This document shows positions 54,357 to 63,626 of a DNA stretch of 64,000 nucleotides, in pieces. The stretch is taken from the NCBI GenBank assembly GCA_050633905.1, contig JBOEHJ010000071.1:139969-203968 (forward strand), in the 5' to 3' direction. This DNA comes from JANQPX01 sp050633905 (lineage in GTDB: Bacteria > Pseudomonadota > Alphaproteobacteria > Geminicoccales > Geminicoccaceae). A model generated the notes under the pieces. It did no database searches, was not told where the DNA came from, and worked only from the letters and a program-made list of their open reading frames with translations. Within the stretch, counting starts at the first letter, position 1. Each line of letters begins with the position of its first letter. The position numbers and the translations under genes were made by a program.

Positions 54357-55379
54357 CTATTTCAGGACAGTCGCATTCCACGCCTCGAGCCAGGCTTCGC
54401 GGTTGTCCAGGATCGTCGACGGCGACAGCAGATCCAGGTCCGCCACCGTATCGGCGCCATAGGTGAGGTTGGCGGCAACCTCCTCGGACACCTCCACCTC
54501 GGCATTGGCCGGGCTGTCGATCAGGCCATTGGCGAGCGCCGTCTGGATCTCGGTCGAAAGCCAGAAATCCATGAACTGCAGCGCCAGGTCTTCATTGCCA
54601 TTGTTGGCGGTCATGACCATGACGTTCATGCCGCCGGTCTGACCTTCCTCCGGAGTCGCCCATGCCATCGGCAGGCCATTGTCCTTGAAACGGCCCCAGG
54701 CGAAACGTCCCACCGGCGCTGCCCAGATTTCCTCCTGCTGCATCAGCTGGGCGAGTTGCGAGGAACGGACGTAGAAAGTGACGATGTCATCGGCATGCTC
54801 GCCCACCTTGGCAATGGGGGCAGAAAGGTCCGTCGCCGTCTCGCCCATCGCCTTGCCGAGCATGTGCAGCGTCGGCGGTCCCTGGTTGGTCGTGACGTCG
54901 GGCAGGGCGACGTTGCCCGCAAGCTCCGGCGACAGCAGATCGGCCCAGCTGTCGACCGTGACCTTGTCGGTGCGATAGACGATGGAGGTCGCATAGAAGG
55001 TGTAGCCCACACCCATATTGTCGCCGAGTGGATCCTTGGCGATGTCGTAGAGTTTGTTATAATTGTTGAGAGCGGACACATCGATCGGCTGCAGCAGCCC
55101 CTGTCGCGCGGCCCCCAAGGCATCATGGGTGGAAAGCACGGCCATATCGATCACGGGTGCATCCTTGTTCGCCTCGATCTTGGCCAGCCGCTCGACCGAG
55201 TTGCCGGTTTCCACGACGATCTCGCAGTCGCAGATGGCCTCAAACGGCGTGTAGACCAGCTCTTGAAATTCGTCCTGGGAAAAGCTGTAGACGGAGATGG
55301 TCAATGTGCGATCCGCCGCCTCAGCGCCAGCCGCCACAACCAGCGAGACGATCCCAGTAAGAAGGCATTTCCTAAGCAT
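54357..55379 (-). CDS. ABC transporter extracellular solute-binding protein, PotD-like
   Basis: This 340-residue periplasmic protein has a clear signal peptide (KCLLTGIVSLVVAAGAEAA) followed by LTISVYSFSQDEFQELVYTP and FEAICDCEIVVETGNSVERL. The pattern is that of family 1 binding proteins for polyamines, thiamine or iron-like ligands. GMNVMVMTANNGNEDLALQF lies in the typical late position. The ligand is not decided by sequence; polyamine or an amidated compound would fit the neighbours. ATG 55379 follows AGGAGA. Confidence 0.88.
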   Translation of the reverse strand: MLRKCLLTGIVSLVVAAGAEAADRTLTISVYSFSQDEFQELVYTPFEAICDCEIVVETGNSVERLAKIEANKDAPVIDMAVLSTHDALGAARQGLLQPIDVSALNNYNKLYDIAKDPLGDNMGVGYTFYATSIVYRTDKVTVDSWADLLSPELAGNVALPDVTTNQGPPTLHMLGKAMGETATDLSAPIAKVGEHADDIVTFYVRSSQLAQLMQQEEIWAAPVGRFAWGRFKDNGLPMAWATPEEGQTGGMNVMVMTANNGNEDLALQFMDFWLSTEIQTALANGLIDSPANAEVEVSEEVAANLTYGADTVADLDLLSPSTILDNREAWLEAWNATVLK

Positions 55380-55412
55380 TGTTTGTTCTCCTTTTTGGTG
55401 GGCTCTTGAGCT

Positions 55413-56999
55413 TTAGCGGCGAAGGACAGTGCCGCTGTCGATGTCGGTTCGGCGGCCATTCTGAAACGCGATGCCGCCATTGACCAGGACATGGGCGATG
55501 CCGGTCGCATAACGGCGCGGATCTTCGACGTCGCAATGGCTTTCGATGGCTTCGGCGTCGAAGACCGTGATGTCGGCATGCGCACCTGTTTCAATGCGGC
55601 CGCGATCGTTGACGCCGATGCGGGACGCCGGGAGCGAGGTCAGGCGGCGAATACCCTCCTCGAGGGAGAGCACGTTTTGATCGCGGACATAGTGCTGGAG
55701 GAAGCGTGCGGCCCAGCCATAGCCGGACAAGGAGCCGATATGGTGCTTCAGGCAGCCATAGGGCGCCAGCGCAAGCGTGTCCGAAATGACCGCGCATTCC
55801 GGTTGTGAGAGAGCGAGCTTGATGTCGGCATCGGAGAAGGACTGCGATGTCCACATGAGGTGATTCATGTTTGCATCTTCCTCCAGAAGGAGATCCATAG
55901 CGGCGTCATAGGGATCGACACCGCGTTTCCTGCCGATCTCCTCGAAGGTCATGCCGACCAGATCGCCGTTCTGCTCCGAATGCATCAGGACGATCTTGTC
56001 CCATTGCCCAGCGCTGACCAGACGCCACATCGGTCTTGGATTGCGTTTTATTCTCTCACGGATCGCAGGATCCTTTAGTCTGGTGGCGATCGCCTCGACA
56101 CCGCCCTCCTGTGCCCATTGCGGAAAGATCGCGTTAACCCGTGTATGCGACCAGTCATGGGGAATGACGTCGAAGGCGACGTCGACGCCGTGGCGGCTCG
56201 CCTGTTCGCACATCTCGACGGCGTGGCTCATCGCATAGTCGGGTGCGCCGAATTTCGGCTGGATGTGGGAGATCTGCAGACGGGCACCGGCCGCCCGCGC
56301 GGTGGCTAGCGCCTCGCCGAAGCCGAGGTCGTAGAAGAGATCGCGGTTGCGAACATGGGTGGCGTAGAGGATGTCGTGTTTCGCTGCGATCTTGGCGAGA
56401 TCGGCAAGCTGATCGGGGGTCGCGAGACTGCCTGGCCAGTATTCAAGACCGGTGGAATAGCCAAACGCGCCGCCCTCGATGCTGTCTTCGAGCAGTGCGG
56501 CCATCTGTTCCATCTCATCCTCGTCCGCCGGGCGAAGCGCGTCGCCGAGGATGGCGCGATGGATCGTGCCGTGACCGACAAAGGCGGCGACGTTGACGCC
56601 GAGCTGCGTGTGATCGAGATGGGCGAGGTAGTCGCCGAAGGACAGCCAGTCGAGGTCGACAGCGCCTTCGGTGAAACCGGGTGCCATCAGCGCGATGTCG
56701 GCATGGGTTCGAGCGGGCGCACAGGAGACGCCGCATTGGCCGACAACTTCGGTGGTCACGCCCTGGTGAACTTGGCTTTCGGCGCGGCCATTAGCGGCCA
56801 GCGTGAAATCGGAATGGGTGTGCAGGTCGATGAAACCTGGAGCCACCATAAGACCCGCCGCGTCCAGGCAGACATCGGACTCGCCTTCGATCTTCCCAAC
56901 CTCGACGATCCGGCCGTCATCGATGGCGACATCGGCGGCGAAGGCCTCCTGCCCGGTGCCGTCGATCACCTGGCCGCCTTTGATAATGACATCCAGCAT
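55413..56999 (-). CDS. N-acyl-D-amino-acid deacylase (D-aminoacylase)
   Basis: This 528-residue amidohydrolase has the metal motif PGFIDLHTHSDFTL, then HQGVTTEVVGQCGVSCAPAR with the conserved Cys of this family, and SIEGGAFGYSTGLEYWPGSL and ILYATHVRNRDLFYDL. It releases D-amino acids from N-acyl precursors, which are found in peptidoglycan and soil organic matter. It lies 13 bp after the TRAP dctM gene in the same direction, so the TRAP system probably imports its substrate. Confidence 0.9.
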   Translation of the reverse strand: MLDVIIKGGQVIDGTGQEAFAADVAIDDGRIVEVGKIEGESDVCLDAAGLMVAPGFIDLHTHSDFTLAANGRAESQVHQGVTTEVVGQCGVSCAPARTHADIALMAPGFTEGAVDLDWLSFGDYLAHLDHTQLGVNVAAFVGHGTIHRAILGDALRPADEDEMEQMAALLEDSIEGGAFGYSTGLEYWPGSLATPDQLADLAKIAAKHDILYATHVRNRDLFYDLGFGEALATARAAGARLQISHIQPKFGAPDYAMSHAVEMCEQASRHGVDVAFDVIPHDWSHTRVNAIFPQWAQEGGVEAIATRLKDPAIRERIKRNPRPMWRLVSAGQWDKIVLMHSEQNGDLVGMTFEEIGRKRGVDPYDAAMDLLLEEDANMNHLMWTSQSFSDADIKLALSQPECAVISDTLALAPYGCLKHHIGSLSGYGWAARFLQHYVRDQNVLSLEEGIRRLTSLPASRIGVNDRGRIETGAHADITVFDAEAIESHCDVEDPRRYATGIAHVLVNGGIAFQNGRRTDIDSGTVLRR

Positions 57000-57014
57000 G
57001 GCGCGTATCCTTTC

Positions 57015-58307
57015 TCAGTAATTGGCCTCGCCATAGAAGAAATCGGGAAGCCAGAGGGAAGTCTCGGGCGCGAAGATCAGGATTAGAAGACCGAGCGAAT
57101 AGGCGATGATGAAGGGAAGCACTGCCACCGAGACCTGCTCGATGGTGATGCCGGAAATACGCGAAGCGACATTGAGGTTGCCGCCGAGAGGTGGCGTCAA
57201 AAAACCGATCTCGCAGGTGATCACGGTGAACACACCGAACAGTACCGGGTCGACGCCAAGATTGGTCACAAGCGGCAGGAACACAGAGGTGAAGAGGATG
57301 ATCTGCGCCAGCGATTCCATGAAGGTGCCGATGATGATGTAAAAAATGCCGATCAGGATCATGACAACAAAGACATTGTCAGTGTAGGCGGTGATCGCAG
57401 CTTCGACAGCTGCCGGCACATCGTAGAAGGCAGAGAGCTGACCGAAGGCGAGGGTAGGGGTCAGCAGGATCAAAAGCCCGGTCATCAAGGCGGTGAAGCG
57501 GAGGCTCTCGATGATCTTTCTCGGCGTCAGTTCCCTGTACACAAAGGTCCCGATGAAGAGCGCATAAAAAACCGCGACTGAGGCGGCCTCGGTCGGTGTG
57601 AAGGCGCCGCCATAGATGCCGCCAAGGATGAGCACGGGCGCACCGATCGCCCATTTGCCCTGCCATGCGGCCTCCAGAAAAGGTGCCCAGGTGAAGGGAT
57701 CGCCCACGCCGCCGTAATTGCGACGCCAGGCGATGATGAAGGTCGTGAGCATCAACAGGCCGGTGACGATGATGCCGGGGATGACGCCTGCGAGGAACAG
57801 GCGCGGGATCGAGGTTTCCGAGACCAGGCCATAAATGATCATGAGGTTTGAGGGTGGGATCAGGCTGCCGAGCGCACCTGCTGAAGCCGCGATCGCAGCG
57901 GCGAAGGGGACATCATAACCCTCGCGCTTCATGGCGGGGATCGTCACCGAACCGATGGCGGCGGTGGTCGCGGGGCCGGAGCCAGAGAGGGCTGCGAACA
58001 GCATACAGGCAAAGCAGGTCACCAGTCCGAGCGATCCTCGGTAAGCGCCGACCAGCTTAGTCGCGATCGCGATCAGCCGGTTCGCCATGCCACCCACCTC
58101 CATCAGCCGGCCAGCGAGCACAAACAGCGGGATGGTAAGTAATGGAAACGGCGTGAGGCTGGTGTAGCCGGTCTGCGCCATGAGCGTGTAGGGAATGTCG
58201 ATCAGGAACAGCGCGAGCGCCGTGGTCAGGCCAACGGCGGCGAATAGTGGCGTGCCGATGATGGTCAGGACCGTAAAAACAATACCGAGCAGAACCAGCT
58301 CGTTCAC
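57015..58307 (-). CDS. dctM: TRAP transporter large permease (DctM)
   Basis: This 430-residue protein has about 12 helices, with LFAALSGSGPATTAAIGSVT, SLIPPSNLMIIYGLVSETSI and the late TPPLGGNLNVASRISGI. These are standard DctM signatures. The GTG start overlaps the dctQ stop by four bases. Confidence 0.93.
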   Translation of the reverse strand: MNELVLLGIVFTVLTIIGTPLFAAVGLTTALALFLIDIPYTLMAQTGYTSLTPFPLLTIPLFVLAGRLMEVGGMANRLIAIATKLVGAYRGSLGLVTCFACMLFAALSGSGPATTAAIGSVTIPAMKREGYDVPFAAAIAASAGALGSLIPPSNLMIIYGLVSETSIPRLFLAGVIPGIIVTGLLMLTTFIIAWRRNYGGVGDPFTWAPFLEAAWQGKWAIGAPVLILGGIYGGAFTPTEAASVAVFYALFIGTFVYRELTPRKIIESLRFTALMTGLLILLTPTLAFGQLSAFYDVPAAVEAAITAYTDNVFVVMILIGIFYIIIGTFMESLAQIILFTSVFLPLVTNLGVDPVLFGVFTVITCEIGFLTPPLGGNLNVASRISGITIEQVSVAVLPFIIAYSLGLLILIFAPETSLWLPDFFYGEANY

Positions 58308-58831
58308 TGGGGTCGCCCCGGCTCGATCTCATGTTCTGGCCGCATGCCCGGGATGCCACGGGCACCGTCCCTGATCCAGATGATGTAGATCTGGATCAGG
58401 CGCAAGAGGATCAGGGAATAGCCGATTACCAGGATGGACTGCGGGTAGAATTCGTCGATGCCTAATCCTGGCGTACGCGAGGTGAAGTTCCAGAGCACGC
58501 CCAGATAGTCGATGCTGACGATCAGCATGAAAATCGAAAAGGCCGCCCAAAGCGCATCGGCAAACAGGATGGTCGCCTTGGCGATGGGCTTTGGGAACAG
58601 CATGACGCCGGCGAGAATGCGGATATGAAAACGCTCGCGCACACAAAGGGCAGCGCCCATATACACCGCCCAGACCATCCCCATGGCCGCAACCTCTTCG
58701 CTCCAGTGAAGGGCTGTGTTGAAGCCGTAGCGCATGATTACCTGAAGGAAGACGCAGACCGCGACCAGCGACAGGCAAAAGCAGCAGACTGCTTCCTCCA
58801 AGTGGCGCTCCAGCCAACGCATCAACGACAT
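58304..58831 (-). CDS. dctQ: TRAP transporter small permease (DctQ)
   Basis: This 175-residue, four-helix protein has FLQVIMRYGFNTALHWSEEV and MGAALCVRERFHIRI, the family pattern. It lies between dctP and dctM. Confidence 0.92.
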   Translation of the reverse strand: MSLMRWLERHLEEAVCCFCLSLVAVCVFLQVIMRYGFNTALHWSEEVAAMGMVWAVYMGAALCVRERFHIRILAGVMLFPKPIAKATILFADALWAAFSIFMLIVSIDYLGVLWNFTSRTPGLGIDEFYPQSILVIGYSLILLRLIQIYIIWIRDGARGIPGMRPEHEIEPGRPQ

Positions 58832-58906
58832 GAGGTGCTCATTCCCGAAGCCTGGAGAGGCTTGTCCGCGTTCTCCAACTAACCGCTGTCGGGCATCCCG
58901 ACCGGC

Positions 58907-59864
58907 CTATTCGGCTGCTGCCTGGATGGCGTTGACGAGGTCGGTGAAGTCGTCGCCGCGCTCGGAGGCGAAGGCCTGCTGAACCTTCTGGGCGGCTTCG
59001 ATGAATGGGGCGCGGTCGGGACGGGTCATGGTCATGCCGCCATCGGTCGANNTCGGTGTGGTAGGCGCCGGCTTCGGCAGCCGCGCGCATGACCGCGTCT
59101 CGCTGCTCGTCGGAAAGCTTGCTCATGAACCGATCGGACGCGAGCACCGGTGAGAAGCCGGCGAAATGGTCGAGGATAACCAGATGCTCGGCAAACTCGA
59201 AGAATTTCATCTCCTGGATGACCGATGTACCATTGTCGCCGCCATCGATCGTGCCGGTCTGAAGGGCGGTCGGCGTTTCGGACCAGGCAAGCGGCACGGG
59301 CTCGGCGCCGAACGCCTCGAACGTCGCCAGCATGACCTCGTTCTTGGGCACGCGGATCTTGAGCCCGTCCATGTCGTCGATACTGTTGATGGCGCGTTTG
59401 GAATTGAAGAAGTCACGATAGCTTGGGCCACCGAACGTCAAAAGGTGAACATTGGTATCCGCCTGGATCTGTTCACGGATGCGATCGCCGACCGGCCCGC
59501 CTGCGACCTTCACCAGATGATCCGTGTTTTGAAAGATATAGGGAAGCACGAACACGTCCATCAGCGGCCAGTGGGGTGAAACATTGTTCTGAGAAATGAA
59601 GTAGGCATCCACCGTGCCGAGCTGCAGCGCCTTGAAAGCGTCGTCCTCGGTGGCGATCTGCGCACAGCAACGAAGTTTCACATCGATCGTGCCGTTGCTG
59701 TAGCTCTCGGTAAGCTCCTCGAACTTGGTCGCCAGATCACCGTAGCTCGATTCCAACGGCGTCGCCCATCCCAGATTCATGGTCACTTCGGCAGCGCCGG
59801 ACGCATTGGAAAAGGTGAAGATCAGGCCAATACCTGCGAGCGCGCCCCTGATGGAACCTCTCAT
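58907..59864 (-). CDS. dctP: TRAP transporter substrate-binding protein (DctP), broken by an assembly gap
   Basis: This periplasmic protein of about 318 residues has signal peptide IRGALAGIGLIFTFSNASGA, then SSYGDLATKFEELTESYSNG and LKIRVPKNEVMLATFEAFGA with the ligand-binding Arg. The two N's at 59051-59052 put the remaining codons out of frame. Beyond them the correct C-terminus, MTMTRPDRAPFIEAAQKVQQ and FTDLVNAIQAAAE, is plainly readable in another frame and stops at 58907-58909. Replacing nn with a single base restores one continuous frame of 319 codons. ATG 59864 follows GGGAGAG. Confidence 0.88.
59051..59052. other. Assembly gap (nn) inside dctP
   Basis: The placeholder is not a multiple of the missing length and creates an artificial frameshift. 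Any automatic translation past this point gives a false arginine-rich tail. Confidence 0.85.
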
Positions 59865-59988
59865 GATGCTCTCCCATTGTTCGTTTGTTGTTCATCTTCA
59901 ATCATAAGCCCAAGCCCAGGCCAAAGATAGCTCGGCGGGGTCGAGCTTAGCTGCGGCGGTCTCGAACTGTGTGACATCAACGGCCGTC

Positions 59989-60267
59989 TTTAAAAATGTT
60001 GAATGTCTCAATGAAAGAATTGTTGGTGATCGCTTGTCAGGAATTTTCTGCTGGAGTCGGAAGAGTCTACAATAGCGCTGCCAGTATGTTCAAAACGAAC
60101 GAATCCCAGCGCTACGCTGACAAGAGACCGCATACCCTTTGATATCCAGGTGCTTTCTTCAAAGGCGGCCACAACCAAATGATGTGGTCACACCACCCAC
60201 ACCACTAGATGGCGGTCAGGCCGCCGTCGACGGCGACGGCTTGGCCGGTCATGAAACTGTTTTCGTC
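59989..60267. repeat. Long duplicated segment, copy B
   Basis: This is the counterpart of 48082-48370. Here the SDR tail is part of a complete gene, so this copy is likely the original. The spacer holds the same TAGCGCTG/CAGCGCTA inverted repeat and the same dispersed repeat. Confidence 0.85.
60128..60207 (-). repeat. Dispersed stop-codon-associated repeat, copy 6
   Basis: It follows the TAG of the SDR gene on the minus strand: GTGTGACCACATCATTTGG, GGCCGCCTTTGAAGAAAGCA, GGGTATGCGG. It is nearly identical to copy 5. Confidence 0.65.
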
Positions 60268-60972
60268 GGCGCAGAGCCAGAGCATGGCGGGCACGATTTC
60301 GGCGGGGGCCGCGATGCGGCGCATAGGCATGCGCGTTGTCATGCGGGTTCTTGCTTCTTCGCGATCCGGGCTGATCGTATCAGCTATGTCGTTGAATAAT
60401 GGCGTGTCGGCGAAGGCCGGGCAAAGCGCGTTTACCCGGACGCCGAAGCGGGCATATTCATCAGCGGCCGAACGAGTCAGCCCAACGACGGCATGTTTGG
60501 AGGCGGCATAGGCGGACAGCATGCCAGCGCCAACCAGTCCCGCCGCAGACGCGACGTTAAGAATCACCCCTGTGCCGGCGGCACCCATGATGGGCAGCTG
60601 GTGCTTCATGCCGAGAAAGACGCCGCCTGCGTTGACCGCCATGATTTGTTGATACTCATTGAAGGTGAGTTCGGGCAGGCGGGCGAGACGGTGACCGATG
60701 CCGGCATTGTTGATCGCGATATCCAATCCGCCGAGCTGTTCGACGGCGAGATCGCTCAGGGCCTTGGCATCTGCCTCAACGGCAACGTCGCAGTGCTGGG
60801 TTACCACCTCAACGCCGCTCATCAGGGGGATCGTGGCGGCGTCGTTCAGGCCGTCATCATCGAGGTCGCCGAGGATCAGGCTTGCCCCTTCGCTAGCAAA
60901 GCGTTCGGCGGCCAGCCGCCCGAAACCGCCGGCGGCGCCGGTAATGAGGACGCGTTTCCCTTGAAAGCGCAT
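60205..60972 (-). CDS. Short-chain dehydrogenase/reductase
   Basis: This 255-residue classical SDR has the cofactor motif VLITGAAGGFGRLAAERFA with acidic GDLDDDG (favouring NAD), NNAGIGH, catalytic Ser in LNVASAAGLVG and YAASKHAVVGLTR. It overlaps the phosphotransferase gene by one base and probably works in the same acyl-CoA or alcohol oxidation pathway. A copy of its last 20 codons is found at 48.3 kb. Confidence 0.9.
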   Translation of the reverse strand: MRFQGKRVLITGAAGGFGRLAAERFASEGASLILGDLDDDGLNDAATIPLMSGVEVVTQHCDVAVEADAKALSDLAVEQLGGLDIAINNAGIGHRLARLPELTFNEYQQIMAVNAGGVFLGMKHQLPIMGAAGTGVILNVASAAGLVGAGMLSAYAASKHAVVGLTRSAADEYARFGVRVNALCPAFADTPLFNDIADTISPDREEARTRMTTRMPMRRIAAPAEIVPAMLWLCADENSFMTGQAVAVDGGLTAI

Positions 60973-62006
60973 CAGCCCGCTTCATCGAGCAAGGCGATTG
61001 CGCGTTTGGCGTAGACCGGGACGAAGCGGCCCATGCGCATAGCATGTTCGGGGTTGGAGGCGTTGCCGTCGATGCCACGTTTCATCACCCCTTGGACGAT
61101 GGCGGCCATGCGGAAGAAGCTGAACGCCATGTAGAAGGTCATGTCGGGGATCGCGGTCCAGCCCATATGCTCGGCATAGCGTTCTACATAGGCTTGTTCG
61201 CTCGGTAGACCGATTGCAGTACGGTCGACGCCTTCGAGTCCACGACCATCCTCCCCGACTGGCATTCGCCATTGCATGCATTGATAGCCGAGATCGGCGA
61301 GCGGATGGCCGAGCGTTGAGAGTTCCCAATCCAGCACCGCGACTACCCTCGGCAGGTCTGGGTGGATCAGAAGGTTGTCGATCCGGTAATCGCCATGAAC
61401 CAGGCCGCTCTTGCCGTCATCATCAGGAATATTAGTCTCGAGCCAGGCGATCAGTTGGTCCATCGCCTTGATCGGCTCCAGCTCGCTTGCCCGATATTGC
61501 TTGGTCCAGCGGCTGATCTGACGTTCGAAGTAATTGCCGGGCCGGCCGAAGTCGGCGAGGCCGATGGCGTCAACATCGACCAAGTGCAACGCAGCGAGTA
61601 CACGATTCATGTCGTCGTAGATCAGCTTTCGCGCGTTGTTGTTCATCTCCGGCAGGCGCGGATCCAGGAAATTGCGGCCTGCAACCCGCTCCATAACGAA
61701 AAAGGCCGTCCCGATAATCCCTTCGTCCTCGCAGAGGTGGAAGGTTTTCGGGACGGGCACGCCGCTATGCCGCAACGCAGTCATCACTCGATACTCGCGA
61801 TCGATAGCATGGGCGGACTTCAAGAGCTCGCCCGGTGGTTTTCGGCGTAGGACGTAGTTGCCGCTCGGCGTGGTCAGGAAGAAGGTGGGATTGGACTGCC
61901 CGATCGGCGTTTTCTCATAGGAGATCGGGCCTTCGAAATTCGGGAGATGCCTCGATAGATAGGTCTCGACCACCTCAACATTCAAAGCTGCCGCCGCATG
62001 CGCCAT
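60972..62006 (-). CDS. APH-like phosphotransferase family protein (acyl-CoA metabolism type)
   Basis: This 344-residue kinase-fold protein has VLRRKPPGELLKSAHAIDRE and GTAFFVMERVAGRNFLDPRL, then LVHGDYRIDNLLIHPDLPRV with the catalytic Asp, and AVLDWELSTLGHPLADLGYQ. Close relatives sit beside acyl-CoA dehydrogenases (ACAD10/11-like) and may phosphorylate 4-hydroxyacyl-CoA. It lies between MaoC and SDR genes. Confidence 0.88.
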   Translation of the reverse strand: MAHAAAALNVEVVETYLSRHLPNFEGPISYEKTPIGQSNPTFFLTTPSGNYVLRRKPPGELLKSAHAIDREYRVMTALRHSGVPVPKTFHLCEDEGIIGTAFFVMERVAGRNFLDPRLPEMNNNARKLIYDDMNRVLAALHLVDVDAIGLADFGRPGNYFERQISRWTKQYRASELEPIKAMDQLIAWLETNIPDDDGKSGLVHGDYRIDNLLIHPDLPRVVAVLDWELSTLGHPLADLGYQCMQWRMPVGEDGRGLEGVDRTAIGLPSEQAYVERYAEHMGWTAIPDMTFYMAFSFFRMAAIVQGVMKRGIDGNASNPEHAMRMGRFVPVYAKRAIALLDEAG

Positions 62007-62171
62007 GACTTTTCCCTAGTTTCTTACAAATCAAGCCGGAGGTTGCCAGCCAGCTACTTCCGGATCGCATTGGCTCAGCAACAAATTCCTCATCACAGAC
62101 CTTTCGTAGCATTCGTGGTCAGTTCAAGCGAATTTGCCGTACTGAAGACAAACGGCATATCGCCATGCTTT

Positions 62172-62651
62172 TTACTGGTTGTCGAGATAGAGGCGGGTGA
62201 GCCAGATCGCGGAAAGGGCGGGTTTCTCCTGTCCCTCGATGTCGATTGTGACCTGATAGGTCGAGGTGATCTCGCCCGGATGACGCTCATCGATCGTGAT
62301 GAGATGGAATCTTCCGCGGACCCGCGCGCCGGCCGGCACCGGGGCGAGGAAGCGTATTTTGTCGAACCCGTAGTTGACGCCGATCGTGGTATTTTTGATC
62401 TGGGGCAGGGCGTCATAGGCCATCTTGCTGAGGAGCGATAAGGTCAAAAATCCATGGGCGATCGTGCCACCAAACGGTGTCTCCGCCGTCGCGCGCGCCG
62501 GATCGATATGAATGAACTGGTGATCGTCGGTCAGGCTCGCAAAGCCGTCAATCAGCGGTTGGCTCACCGTGATCCATGGCGATGTGCCGACATCGGTGCC
62601 GAGCTTTTGTCGAAAGGCGTCAAGGGTAAGAGACGCCTGATCATCACTCAT
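62172..62651 (-). CDS. MaoC-family dehydratase
   Basis: This 159-residue hotdog protein has the hydratase-2 motif FIHIDPARATAETPFGGTIA, HGFLTLSLLSKM with the catalytic Asp/His, and YGFDKIRFLAPVPAGARVRG. It would hydrate enoyl-CoA. It is first in a minus-strand group with the phosphotransferase and SDR. Confidence 0.9.
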   Translation of the reverse strand: MSDDQASLTLDAFRQKLGTDVGTSPWITVSQPLIDGFASLTDDHQFIHIDPARATAETPFGGTIAHGFLTLSLLSKMAYDALPQIKNTTIGVNYGFDKIRFLAPVPAGARVRGRFHLITIDERHPGEITSTYQVTIDIEGQEKPALSAIWLTRLYLDNQ

Positions 62652-62810
62652 CTTCGTTTTTGCCTTTCCTTAGCGCCCATCTGATCCGGATTGTGATCCT
62701 CACTTGTCTGTTGATCCAAGCTGGGCATACTTGTCGGCAGATCGTCAAGCGCGATGGGCAAGGCAAAGCGCGAACGGGCGGCTATCGGGTGGTTGATGGG
62801 GGAGAACGGG

Positions 62811-63626
62811 ATGGGTTATCTCGACGAGATTTTTGGCGTCGGCGGCAAGACCGCGCTGGTAACGGGTGGGGGTACCGGGATCGGCCGTATGATAGCAACA
62901 GCACTTGTTCAAGGAGGCGCCCATGTGCTGATTGCCTCGCGCAAAGCCGAGATCTGTAAGACGACAGCCGCCGAGTTGAATACATTGGACGCGCCGGGGC
63001 GAGCAGAAGGGTTTGCCGGTGATGTTGGTTCCGAAGAAGCGATTGCCGCCCTTGTCGGTGACGTGCGCTCTCGAACCGACAAGCTCCACATTCTGGTCAA
63101 CAATGCCGGTGTGACCTGGGGTCAGTCCCTGGAAGAATTTCCCCATACGGCCTGGCAAAAGGTGATGAATGTGAACGTCGCCGGGTTGTTTACACTGACT
63201 CGCGACCTTCTGCCGATGCTCGATGAAGCAGCGAGCGCTCTGGATCCAGCTAGGATCATCAATCTCGGCTCAGTGATGGGGACTGCGCCGATCGGGGCTG
63301 GTGCCTATTCTTATGCCGCCTCCAAGTCGGCTGTTCACCATCTGACACGCATCATGGGCTCCGAATTCGCGCCCCGCCATATAACCGCCAACGCCTTTGC
63401 ACCAGGTCCGTTCAAAAGCAACATGACAGCCTTCGCGCTCGACGATAATGACCGCGCCGACGACATCGCTAAAACCATCCCGCTAGGCCGCCTCGGCACG
63501 CCCGAGGATATTGCCGGCGCCACCCTGTATCTCTGCGGGCGAGGTGGTGCCTATATCACCGGCTGCATCCTTCCGCTCGATGGTGGCATGGCCACAGACG
63601 CCCCCAAAACCCTCTTCGGTGACTAG
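62811..63626 (+). CDS. Short-chain dehydrogenase/reductase
   Basis: This protein of about 271 residues has ALVTGGGTGIGRMIATALVQ, ILVNNAGVTWG and YSYAASKSAVHHLTRIMG. The end, YITGCILPLDGGMATDAPKT, is typical of SDRs annotated as gluconate or rhamnolipid-type 3-oxoacyl reductases. ATG 62811 follows GGGGGAG at 6 nt; earlier in-frame starts (62754 and 62796) lack support. Its TAG starts a dispersed repeat with a long hairpin. Confidence 0.88.
   Translation: MGYLDEIFGVGGKTALVTGGGTGIGRMIATALVQGGAHVLIASRKAEICKTTAAELNTLDAPGRAEGFAGDVGSEEAIAALVGDVRSRTDKLHILVNNAGVTWGQSLEEFPHTAWQKVMNVNVAGLFTLTRDLLPMLDEAASALDPARIINLGSVMGTAPIGAGAYSYAASKSAVHHLTRIMGSEFAPRHITANAFAPGPFKSNMTAFALDDNDRADDIAKTIPLGRLGTPEDIAGATLYLCGRGGAYITGCILPLDGGMATDAPKTLFGD

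Noticed and set aside
54216..55409. Long + strand frame of about 397 residues
   Set aside because: It lies entirely opposite the ABC permease and binding-protein genes, has no family motifs and reflects GC-rich antisense codon structure.
58839..59050. Arginine-rich C-terminus of DctP
   Set aside because: It results from reading past the nn placeholder in the wrong frame; the true end is in another frame at 58907.
48229..60207. GTGGTCACACCAC as a GntR-type operator
   Set aside because: The palindrome is real, but it is part of the dispersed repeat at gene 3' ends, so a promoter operator is unlikely.
62006..62171. Possible small gene between MaoC and the phosphotransferase
   Set aside because: The frames are antisense extensions of MaoC; the spacer looks like a plain leader.
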